Below, piece by piece: positions 1 to 5,465 of a stretch of 8,262 nt of DNA. The stretch comes from JAAYBT01 sp964404395 (GTDB lineage: Bacteria; Bacillota; Clostridia; Acetivibrionales; DTU013). Below the pieces are notes generated by a model. It was not told the origin of the DNA, did no database searches, and was given only the letters and a program-made list of their open reading frames with translations. The stretch is taken from positions 1 to 8,262 of the forward strand of contig CAYOKA010000099.1 of the NCBI GenBank assembly GCA_964404395.1. The letters run 5' to 3'. The position numbers and the translations under genes are program-made. Position 1 is the stretch's first letter; each line of letters begins with the position of its first letter.

Positions 1-603
1 TACGATGTGTGGCCGGGACGCGCAATATCTCCGGAAAAGACTCCGGAGCTGGTGACGCCCTTCATTCTTTCCAATCGTAAGCGTTCGCACCAGGACGATT
101 CGTGTCATGGTGTCATACACCGTTATTTCACGGCAGTTCGTCTGCATGACATGCCCGACACAATACACAATCTACGTACCCTGATGGAGCACGGATATGT
201 TACAAGAGCACTCAACACAATGCATTATCCCTACCGTTTACACTGCCCTGACCTTCAGGGTGCAATGCCGGCTATCATTCTGGAAATGCTGGTGTACTCG
301 GATGAAGGATTTATTAAGCTGTTGCCTGCAGTGCCTGACGACCTGAAAAAGGGTTCGCTTAAGGGTGTATGGCTTTATAGCTTTGCAAAGATTGAAAACA
401 TGCAATGGGATTTGAAAAACGGGCAGGTCTCGGTTGAGCTGTCTTCGCTTAAGGACCAGCAGATCAGGTTGTCATTCCCGATTGGCTATGAGAAGGCATT
501 TGTTGATGGTGAACTCTGCTCAGAAAACGCAGATGCTCTTGAGCTCAACATTAGAGAGGGATCTGTTACAAAACTTGTATTTGAAACAGCTTGCATAGGC
601 TGA
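1..603 (+). CDS. GH95-like glycoside hydrolase, C-terminal part (cut by window start)
   Basis: This is the end of a longer gene, because the frame is open from the first base. The 200 visible residues resemble the end of the GH95 (alpha/alpha)6 catalytic barrel plus its C-terminal beta domain. The segment PDLQGAMPAIILEMLVYS lines up with IDGNLGATAGIAECLLQS of the complete GH95 enzyme downstream, and LLPAVPDDLKKGSLKGV lines up with its FLPALPLTWREGSVSGL. The Asp matching the family's proposed catalytic base is kept (codon 250-252), but the usual DGNxGATA surroundings are changed, so this is a divergent paralogue whose substrate may differ. The likely role is glycosidic bond cleavage on imported oligosaccharides. 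The N-terminus is not visible, so a signal peptide cannot be assessed. A related (alpha/alpha)6 family other than GH95 is possible. No terminator is seen after it, so it may be cotranscribed with the next gene 57 bp downstream. Confidence 0.7.
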   Translation, partial: YDVWPGRAISPEKTPELVTPFILSNRKRSHQDDSCHGVIHRYFTAVRLHDMPDTIHNLRTLMEHGYVTRALNTMHYPYRLHCPDLQGAMPAIILEMLVYSDEGFIKLLPAVPDDLKKGSLKGVWLYSFAKIENMQWDLKNGQVSVELSSLKDQQIRLSFPIGYEKAFVDGELCSENADALELNIREGSVTKLVFETACIG

Positions 604-660
604 TTAATAAATGTGATGGCAGGGATGGCTTAATTATAATGAAAGAGAGGTATATTACGG

Positions 661-1680
661 ATGAAATCAGAAATGGACAAGTGTGAAAAGAGGAGTTTCC
701 CGGTCAGGAACGTTGCAGAACTGAGACTTTTATATGAAGAACGGAAGCAGAAAATATGCGAATCTCCGGAGTGGGTATTTATTAAGGCACTATGCAGCGG
801 AAGGATTGATGAAACAATCAGCCTTTTCGGCGAGACCAAGCAGTTTGTGAAAACGGCAAGTGTAGTCGACACGCCCTTTGGCCGATTTGAGGGTAAAAGT
901 GAAATTCATGAAATGACCAAAAGGTGGCTTACAGAGTACAATGCTCAGAGTGCTTCTGCTGAAGCGTTTTTTCAAACGCGCTCCGGCGGAAGGTCCGTGA
1001 CTGAGGTTGTTGTCAGCTTCCTGGTGGATGGAATGATCAACGAGGTACCAATGTTCGTAGTTGGTGATCTACGTTCCCATGGTATGCTTGAGGAAGTGCG
1101 CATCTACCATCATTGCACTTTTCTTCCGCAGTATCAGCCCTACCGTAAGCCCATGTTCCAATCTGCACACCTGGAGATGGGTGATCCCGGACTGTTAACA
1201 GGTGCTGTGCGGGAGTATTATGAGGCGCTGCACCATGTGCCCTGTGTAGATGTTGAGCGTATCGTGGCATGTACAAGCAACGACTGTATATTCGGTGGCT
1301 ACGGTCCTGCAGGATCGGTTCCCATACCACACAACCATGATGAGCTACGCAGGATTTATAACCATATGGCAACATATATCCCACGCTGGGTAGGTATGCG
1401 CTATGAGACAATTATTGACGATGGTGTGACCGGCGTAATCGAGTGGGTGCACATTGTTTCTGATGCAGGGGTGGCTGAGGGAGGACGGGTATGCCTCTCA
1501 GGAATTGCAGCCTATCAGCGCGGAGACGATGGCTTATTGTGCTCGATACGTATTAGTGACTATGCGGGCTACGAAAAGCATATTGATTGGTCCAAAACTG
1601 ATACTCCACAGGACGAAGCATACTCATACAACCGCGTGATCGAATTTCCTGCCGGCTGTGGATTGAAAGAACAGTCATAA
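661..1680 (+). CDS. Tandem NTF2/SnoaL-like domain protein, function unknown
   Basis: A 339-residue protein that reads as two NTF2/SnoaL-type alpha+beta cone domains in tandem, roughly residues 26-158 and 178-317. Each half starts with a helix (EWVFIKALCSGRIDETISLF; GAVREYYEALHHVPCVDVERI), followed by long beta strands with hydrophobic alternation and an ending strand (LEEVRIYHHCTFL; LCSIRISDYAGY). Single-domain members are usually about 120-150 residues, so this is a duplication or fusion. There is no signal peptide or membrane segment, so it is probably cytoplasmic. GAAAGAGAGG at 641-650 is a good ribosome site 10 nt before the ATG. NTF2-like folds serve as isomerases, hydrolases or simple binding proteins, so the fold alone does not give the reaction. 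Its place between two GH95-type genes suggests work on a sugar or a glycan-linked group, but this is inference. The domain call comes from sequence pattern only. Confidence 0.62.
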   Translation: MKSEMDKCEKRSFPVRNVAELRLLYEERKQKICESPEWVFIKALCSGRIDETISLFGETKQFVKTASVVDTPFGRFEGKSEIHEMTKRWLTEYNAQSASAEAFFQTRSGGRSVTEVVVSFLVDGMINEVPMFVVGDLRSHGMLEEVRIYHHCTFLPQYQPYRKPMFQSAHLEMGDPGLLTGAVREYYEALHHVPCVDVERIVACTSNDCIFGGYGPAGSVPIPHNHDELRRIYNHMATYIPRWVGMRYETIIDDGVTGVIEWVHIVSDAGVAEGGRVCLSGIAAYQRGDDGLLCSIRISDYAGYEKHIDWSKTDTPQDEAYSYNRVIEFPAGCGLKEQS

Positions 1681-1698
1681 TCGGATAGTCTGATGTTT

Positions 1699-1726
1699 CC
1701 TAATTTTTGATATAAGAATTGGTTTT
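1699..1726 (+). terminator. Weak AU-rich hairpin with T-run after the NTF2-like gene
   Basis: CC-AATT (1699-1700, 1702-1705, with T1701 bulged) can pair with AATTGG (1717-1722), and a few more A-T/G-T pairs form toward the loop. TTTT follows at 1723-1726. The stem is short, bulged and AT-rich, so termination would be partial at best. Its position between the end of the NTF2-like gene and the next promoter is right for a terminator. Confidence 0.25.
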
Positions 1727-1731
1727 GGAAA

Positions 1732-1760
1732 TTGACCCTCATTTTGTGCTGCCGTATAAT
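1732..1760 (+). promoter_or_regulatory. SigA-type promoter for the broken ABC transporter genes
   Basis: The -35 TTGACC (1732-1737) and the consensus -10 TATAAT (1755-1760) are separated by exactly 17 nt. Transcription would start near 1767, giving a leader of about 37 nt before the permease ATG. No clear operator palindrome is seen around it. It appears intact even though the genes behind it are truncated. Confidence 0.75.
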
Positions 1761-1803
1761 TTCATTGTAGGGGCACACATTACATTTGGGAAGGTGTTGC
1801 GCA

Positions 1804-2193
1804 ATGAATCAGGAGCGTGTGGTCATAAAGAAAAGACGATTCTGGGAGACCTTCTGGAGCCAACGGTATTTGATGATATTGGTGCTTCCTGTAGCCTTAT
1901 GGATGCTCATATTTAATTACATTCCTATGCTGGGTCTTGGTATTTCCTTCATGGAATACGATCCATATTTAGGTCCTTTACAGGCATTTATACAAAGCCC
2001 CTGGGTGGGACTGGATAATTTTGCAGAAGCATTTTCCGACAAGTATTTTCTTTATTCTTTGTGGAATACTATTATGTATAGCGTTCTAAATCTGGTTGTC
2101 GGATTTCCCTTTCCAATTATATTCGCCATTATGCTAAACGAGATTGTAAACATTAGGTTTAAGAAAGTCGTCCAAATACTGTGCCATGTCTAG
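1804..2193 (+). pseudogene. LplB-type sugar ABC transporter permease, truncated after the N-terminal third
   Basis: The start is ATG 1804, because GGAAGG at 1789-1794 sits 9 nt upstream; a TTG at 1786 in the same frame has no such site. The 129 residues match the beginning of CUT1-class permeases (LplB/YtcP group): a basic N-terminus, first membrane segment about residues 22-48 (LPVALWMLIFNYIPMLGLGISF), a loop with GLDNFAEAF, then WNTIMYSVLNLVVGFPFPIIFAIMLNEI and RFKKVVQIL. Full-length members have about 300-330 residues and six membrane segments. Here the frame ends at TAG right after KKVVQIL, where the family normally continues with a YLPHF-like stretch. The remaining membrane segments and the EAA loop that docks on the ATPase are missing, so it should not make a working transporter. 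The next sequence encodes a binding-protein tail, pointing to a deletion junction. Confidence 0.8.
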
Positions 2194-2618
2194 CAACTCC
2201 AGACATTTGGCAGGCATGTTCGGGGAATGATGCGGCGAACTTCTCTAACAAATATGGCTTTGAGCAAAGACTGGTAATGTGGAGATCCAAGTGGGGCGGA
2301 TGGCAAAAGATTGCGATGGCTCCGCAGAGCTTTGGAGATTATCTGAAATCTGTCAGCAGCTATGGTGTGGATATATGGAATCTTGGGCTCGACAGTCTGG
2401 ATCCTGATCCTGCTTCTGATGAAGGCGTTGCTTATGCAAAGATCAAGAACATATGGAACAAGTACCTGGCAAGAATGGTTCTTGCCGAAAATGATGCTGA
2501 TTTCAATGCAGCATATGAGGCGGGGATGAAAGAGATGCAAGAGGCAGGCCTTGAAAGCGTAAAGGAACTTATGACGCAAAATCACCTAAAGGATCTTGCA
2601 AAGAAGCAGGGTAAATAG
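2181..2618 (+). pseudogene. Extracellular solute-binding protein, C-terminal remnant
   Basis: An open frame of about 145 codons ending at TAA 2616-2618. No ribosome site lies before its only early start-like codon (GTG 2181), and an in-frame stop sits just upstream at 2160-2162. From about NKYGFEQRLVMW onward it looks like the end of a family-1 solute-binding lipoprotein: DYLKSVSSYGVDIWNLGLDSLDPDPASDEG, then the typical helical tail IWNKYLARMVLAENDADFNAAYEAGMKEMQEAGLESVKEL and a Lys-rich end. Such proteins have about 430-560 residues with a lipoprotein signal, so about three quarters is missing, including the signal peptide. Together with the truncated permease just upstream it forms one scar. 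In LplB-LplC-binding protein operons the missing material would be the rest of the first permease, the whole second permease and most of this gene. It is probably not translated. The exact junction lies somewhere in 2176-2250. Confidence 0.7.
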
Positions 2619-2648
2619 GGAAGCAATGATTTAGTAGCGAGAATAGCT

Positions 2649-2688
2649 AAACGAGGTCGCCTGAGAGCAGCCTCGTTTGGTATTTCTG
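2649..2688 (+). terminator. Stem-loop terminator after the transporter remnant
   Basis: AAACGAGG (2649-2656) pairs perfectly with CCTCGTTT (2671-2678). Inside it CTG (2661-2663) can pair with CAG (2668-2670) around an AGAG loop. A T-rich but interrupted tract (GGTATTTCTGTATTT) follows. The hairpin is convincing and the T-run is modest. It lies about 30 bp after the binding-protein stop and would separate the transporter transcript from the GH95 gene. Confidence 0.55.
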
Positions 2689-2698
2689 TATTTATGAT

Positions 2699-2703
2699 AG
2701 GAG
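2699..2703 (+). promoter_or_regulatory. Ribosome binding site that fixes the GH95 start at ATG 2713
   Basis: AGGAG directly abuts the in-frame ATG at 2704, which leaves no spacing for initiation, but lies 9 nt before the ATG at 2713. The second ATG (MEHPFHLRYD) is therefore the better start, giving 786 residues instead of 789. Confidence 0.7.
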
Positions 2704-2712
2704 ATGACATAT

Positions 2713-5073
2713 ATGGAACACCCTTTTCACCTTCGATATGACAGCCCGGCAGATGTGTGGAACGATGCTATGCCGCTGGGCAACGGCAGGCTCGGGGCTA
2801 TGGTTTACGGACACGCTTGCAACGAGCGGATTCAGCTGAACGATGATTCACTTTGGTATGGAACATTTATGGATCGCAACAACCCTTCGCTTAAGGAAAA
2901 GCTTCCTGAAATACGTCAGCTTGTGCTCTCGGGTGATATATACCATGCGGAGGAGCTTATCATGCAATACATGGCCGGTACGCCTGCCTGCATGCGCCAC
3001 TATACTTTGTTGGGCGAGTTGGACATTGCTCTTAACCAGCATTTGCCATTTGCTTCAGGTTCGCCTCCAAACAGTGGAGGGGTTCAGAACTATTCATCTG
3101 ATCTCGACCTGATGACCGGTGTGCTCAATATCAATCATATGCAGGAGGGGGTGCACTATCGCCGTGAAATGTTTATCAGCCACCCGGCACAGGTGATGTG
3201 CTACCGAATCGTAAGTGAAACGTCGGGAGCAATAAACCTGGACATCATGATGAATCGCACCGGCATATCGGATGCTGTGGCTATGGATGACCGGAGGCCC
3301 GGACGCCGTGTGAGCGGTGGAGGGTGGCCGGCACCAAGCGCAGATTTCATACGCACTGTGAATGACAATACATTTCTCATGCGCGGCCGGGATTCACAAG
3401 TAGAATTCGCAGCGGCAGTACGAGTAGTGTGTAACGGCGAGCTGCTGAATCCTGTTTCGCAGTTGCTTACGCGTAATTGCAGTGAGGTCAAGCTCTATCT
3501 TGCGTCATCAACCTCTAACCGTTCGCAGGATCCTGTCCGGGAGGTGCTCAGGCTATTAGATGAAGCCGAAATGAAGGGGTACGAGGCTTTGCTGAAGGAA
3601 CATGTGAAAGACTTTTATACTCTAATGAGCAGGTGTACCTTGGATTTGGGGCTGTCGCCGGAGATGCCTACCGATGCAAGAATTTCAGCTGTCCGAGCCG
3701 GAGCCGACGACCCCGCACTAGCGGCACTATACTTCCAGTTTGGACGTTATCTTATTGTTTCAGGCAGCCGTGAGGGCAGCTCAGCACTCAACTTGCAGGG
3801 TATATGGAATGCTGAGTTTACGCCGATGTGGGATAGTAAATATACAATAAATATTAATCTGCAGATGAATTACTGGCCTGTGGAATCATGTAATATTTCT
3901 GAGCTTCATTTGCCGGTTATGGATCTATTGGAGAAGATGCAGGAAAAGGGCAGAGAAACAGCTCGTGTCATGTATGGCATGCGAGGTATGGTCTGCCACC
4001 ATAATACGGACTATTATGGAGACTGTGCACCGCAGGACTGGTATATGGCAGCCATGCCCTGGGTGACAGGCGGAGCTTGGCTTGGTATGCACGTATGGGA
4101 GCATTACCTATACACCAAGGATCTGAACATACTTCGCAGGATGTACCCCATATTGCTTGATATGGCTCTGTTTTATGAGGATTTCCTGATTGAAGCAGAT
4201 GGAAAGTTTGTAACGTGTCCCTCTGTGTCTCCTGAGAACCGGTATATAATGCCGGATGGTTATGATACGCCTATTTGTGTCGGTCCTGCAATGGATAACC
4301 AGCTACTGCGTGAGTTCTTCAGCGCATGTATTGAAACACAGAAGCTCCTTGGAGTGGATTCAGAGCTTTCCAAAACGTTTGCTGACATTGTTTCCAAGTT
4401 GCCTGAGGATAAAATCGGATCAAAGGGGCAGCTGCTCGAATGGGATCAGGAATACCCTGAGCTTACACCGGGCATGGGGCATATTTCACACCTGTATGCC
4501 TGTTACCCCGGTAGCAGCATTAATTGGCGGGACACTCCCGAGCTGATGAAGGCTGTCAACAAGTCACTGGAGCTTCGTGTAGAACATGGCGCAGCCAAGG
4601 GAGGCTGGCCACTGGCATGGAATATCAATGTCAATGCACGGCTGCTGGATGGCGGAAAGACAGACGATAATATACGAAGGATGATCACAGATTCCTCTGT
4701 ACGCAACTTTTTTAATGCTAAGCAGCACGTTTTCCAGATAGACGGTAACCTCGGAGCTACTGCCGGCATAGCAGAATGCCTGCTGCAAAGTCATATTACA
4801 TTGCATTTTCTACCGGCATTGCCCCTTACATGGAGAGAGGGCAGCGTATCAGGCCTTCGGGCACGAGGAGCGCGTGAAATTGATATGAAGTGGAAGGATG
4901 GAAAGCTGACGCAGGCTGTTATTCGGCCACAGTTTAGTGAGTCTGTCGAGGTGGTTGGGGCAATATTAACGGTTATGTGCGAAGGCACGCTGATCCCGGT
5001 GGAAAAAACCGAAGTTGGCTTCACGTTTTATGCCGAGGGAGGTAAATCTTACAGGCTCACACCTCGCGTATAG
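2713..5073 (+). CDS. GH95 family glycoside hydrolase (probable alpha-L-fucosidase/alpha-L-galactosidase)
   Basis: A 786-residue protein of normal GH95 length. It has an N-terminal beta-sandwich (about residues 5-260; PLGNGRLGAMVYG, ERIQLNDDSLWYG, then YTLLGELDIAL), a linker, an (alpha/alpha)6 barrel (about 290-690) and a C-terminal beta domain (FLPALPLTWREGSVSGLRARG to the end). Family active-site motifs are present. Asn380 and Asn382 in NINLQMNYWP match the Asn pair of Bifidobacterium AfcA, Glu508 in CPSVSPEN matches the acid, and Asp677 in QIDGNLGATAG matches the base; this mapping is from memory of the family, not an alignment. GH95 enzymes are inverting and remove alpha-1,2-linked L-fucose, or L-galactose in some members. 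There is no signal peptide, so it probably acts in the cytoplasm on imported oligosaccharides, yet the adjacent transporter is broken. Arginine is mostly CGN-coded. No promoter is visible between the terminator at 2649 and its start. Confidence 0.9.
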   Translation: MEHPFHLRYDSPADVWNDAMPLGNGRLGAMVYGHACNERIQLNDDSLWYGTFMDRNNPSLKEKLPEIRQLVLSGDIYHAEELIMQYMAGTPACMRHYTLLGELDIALNQHLPFASGSPPNSGGVQNYSSDLDLMTGVLNINHMQEGVHYRREMFISHPAQVMCYRIVSETSGAINLDIMMNRTGISDAVAMDDRRPGRRVSGGGWPAPSADFIRTVNDNTFLMRGRDSQVEFAAAVRVVCNGELLNPVSQLLTRNCSEVKLYLASSTSNRSQDPVREVLRLLDEAEMKGYEALLKEHVKDFYTLMSRCTLDLGLSPEMPTDARISAVRAGADDPALAALYFQFGRYLIVSGSREGSSALNLQGIWNAEFTPMWDSKYTININLQMNYWPVESCNISELHLPVMDLLEKMQEKGRETARVMYGMRGMVCHHNTDYYGDCAPQDWYMAAMPWVTGGAWLGMHVWEHYLYTKDLNILRRMYPILLDMALFYEDFLIEADGKFVTCPSVSPENRYIMPDGYDTPICVGPAMDNQLLREFFSACIETQKLLGVDSELSKTFADIVSKLPEDKIGSKGQLLEWDQEYPELTPGMGHISHLYACYPGSSINWRDTPELMKAVNKSLELRVEHGAAKGGWPLAWNINVNARLLDGGKTDDNIRRMITDSSVRNFFNAKQHVFQIDGNLGATAGIAECLLQSHITLHFLPALPLTWREGSVSGLRARGAREIDMKWKDGKLTQAVIRPQFSESVEVVGAILTVMCEGTLIPVEKTEVGFTFYAEGGKSYRLTPRV

Positions 5074-5089
5074 AGATTTGGCTTAGATT

Positions 5090-5105
5090 AGAATAAAAAT
5101 ATTCT
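5090..5105. repeat. Short AT-rich inverted repeat after the GH95 gene
   Basis: AGAATA (5090-5095) and TATTCT (5100-5105) form a perfect 6-bp inverted repeat around AAAA, 17 bp after the GH95 stop and 7 bp before the -35 box of the next promoter. It is too weak and AT-rich to be a confident terminator. It could equally be an UP-element-like A/T tract for the downstream promoter. Confidence 0.3.
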
Positions 5106-5112
5106 TAAAGCA

Positions 5113-5141
5113 TTGACATAGCCCATACTTCTTGCTATTAT
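5113..5141 (+). promoter_or_regulatory. Strong promoter P1 of the kinase operon
   Basis: The -35 TTGACA (5113-5118) is perfect. The -10 TATTAT (5136-5141) follows after exactly 17 nt and is preceded by TGC, an extended -10 element. Transcription should start near 5148, within or beside the operator at 5152-5165, and would give a leader of about 318 nt before the kinase ATG. A/T-rich sequence lies just upstream. This is the best promoter in the window. Confidence 0.8.
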
Positions 5142-5155
5142 GAGAATATGGGCTA
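5119..5155. repeat. Long imperfect inverted repeat enclosing the P1 -10 box
   Basis: TAGCCCATA (5119-5127) is the exact reverse complement of TATGGGCTA (5147-5155). After one unpaired base (C5128), TTCT (5129-5132) pairs with AGAA (5143-5146). That makes 13 pairs around a 10-base centre that holds the TATTAT -10 hexamer. The right arm overlaps the left end of the LacI-type palindrome by four bases. It may be a second regulator's binding site. Confidence 0.6.
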
Positions 5156-5165
5156 AACGTTTAGC
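5152..5165. promoter_or_regulatory. LacI-family operator O1 (perfect 14-bp palindrome)
   Basis: GCTAAACGTTTAGC is perfectly palindromic with the central CG and AAACGTTT core typical of LacI/GalR-family operators. It lies at about +5 to +18 of P1, a position where a bound repressor would block initiation. The outer bases are GC rather than the TG...CA seen in CcpA cre sites, so a dedicated regulator is more likely than CcpA. The regulator gene is not in the window. Confidence 0.75.
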
Positions 5166-5359
5166 GCTGTAAAGTGATTGTATTTGCGGCAACCATGAAG
5201 TACACAGCCCTGCGCCGGCAAATTACAGCTATGTGCCCAAGCCGATGCCGCAGAAGTAGTTTGTGGAAAAGGCACATGTAATGCTGATAGCCAGCGTGCC
5301 GGGTGGACTAAGCTGTGCTAGAGCGCCGGCTTATTCTACCGTTAGGTCAGATAACAGGC
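5166..5359. other. Gene-free interval between the two operators
   Basis: No gene is supported here. It is visibly more GC-rich than the flanking promoter sequences and has several possible hairpins: CAGC/ATGTGCC (5226-5237) with GGCACAT/GCTG (5271-5286), GCTG/CAGC (5283-5295), and GCCGG/CCGGC (5298-5330). GCGCCGGC occurs twice in direct orientation (5212 and 5323). One frame reads PANYSYVPKPMPQK before a TAG at 5257 and stays open afterwards, which could be a decayed gene scrap or chance. If P1 is used, this stretch is transcribed as leader RNA. It matches no riboswitch class that I recognise. Confidence 0.4.
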
Positions 5360-5375
5360 AGTAAAACGTTTAGCT
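5360..5375. promoter_or_regulatory. Second LacI-family operator O2 (imperfect)
   Basis: GTAAAACGTTTAGC at 5361-5374 shares the 11-base AAACGTTTAGC with O1 and has the same central CG; its left arm is degenerate (5 of 7 pairs match when extended to 5360-5375). Its centre is 209 bp from that of O1, close to 20 helical turns, so both sites face the same side of the DNA. It overlaps the -35 region of the possible promoter at 5382-5390. Confidence 0.6.
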
Positions 5376-5381
5376 CAAAAT

Positions 5382-5390
5382 TGTTATTAT
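5382..5390 (+). promoter_or_regulatory. Possible second promoter P2 (extended -10)
   Basis: TGTTATTAT is an extended -10 (TGn plus TATTAT). The sequence 17 nt upstream (TAAAAC) is a poor -35, so activity would depend on the TG motif. It repeats the TTGnTATTATG arrangement of P1. Transcription would start near 5397, leaving a leader of about 69 nt. O2 covers its -35 region. Confidence 0.35.
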
Positions 5391-5404
5391 GTGGAGCATC
5401 TTGT

Positions 5405-5424
5405 GATGTAACACAGGTGACATC
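5405..5424. repeat. 20-bp near-palindrome upstream of the kinase ribosome site
   Basis: The arms GATGTAAC (5405-5412) and GTGACATC (5417-5424) pair at 7 of 8 positions around ACAG. As DNA it resembles a two-fold regulator site of the TGTnAC...GTnACA kind; as RNA it is a small hairpin 28 nt before the Shine-Dalgarno. Its role is unknown. Confidence 0.4.
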
Positions 5425-5452
5425 GAAAAAGCCTATGAGGGAAGTCTTTATT

Positions 5453-5458
5453 AGGGGG
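5453..5458 (+). promoter_or_regulatory. Ribosome binding site that selects ATG 5466 for the kinase
   Basis: AGGGGG lies 7 nt before ATG 5466 but only 2 nt before the out-of-frame ATG at 5461. The spacing and the FGGY-type N-terminus (MEKLLLGIDIGTS) both support 5466. Confidence 0.8.
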
Positions 5459-5465
5459 TTATGCA

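Noticed and set aside
635..640. TATAAT just before the NTF2-like gene as a promoter -10
   Set aside because: No acceptable -35 lies 16-18 nt upstream (TGTGAT at 612-617), and transcription would start inside the ribosome binding site at 641-650. Most likely chance in A/T-rich DNA.
1037..1411. 124-codon open frame on the minus strand
   Set aside because: It lies wholly inside the NTF2-like gene, has no recognisable domain and is explained by the codon pattern of the real gene on the other strand.
2190..2585. 131-codon open frame on the minus strand
   Set aside because: It is antisense to the binding-protein remnant, whose plus-strand translation gives a typical helical C-terminus; the minus-strand translation resembles nothing.
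2704..2712. ATG 2704 as the GH95 start
   Set aside because: The AGGAG ends directly at this ATG, leaving no spacing; ATG 2713 has a proper 9-nt gap. The difference is only three residues.
5152..5165. O1 as a CcpA cre site
   Set aside because: The core matches LacI-family sites in general, but the outer bases are GC...GC instead of the TG...CA expected for cre, so a pathway-specific regulator fits better.
5212..5330. The GCGCCGGC repeats and hairpins as a CRISPR, tRNA or insertion element
   Set aside because: Only two short copies with no regular spacers, no tRNA arms or T-loop sequence, and no terminal inverted repeats or target duplication.
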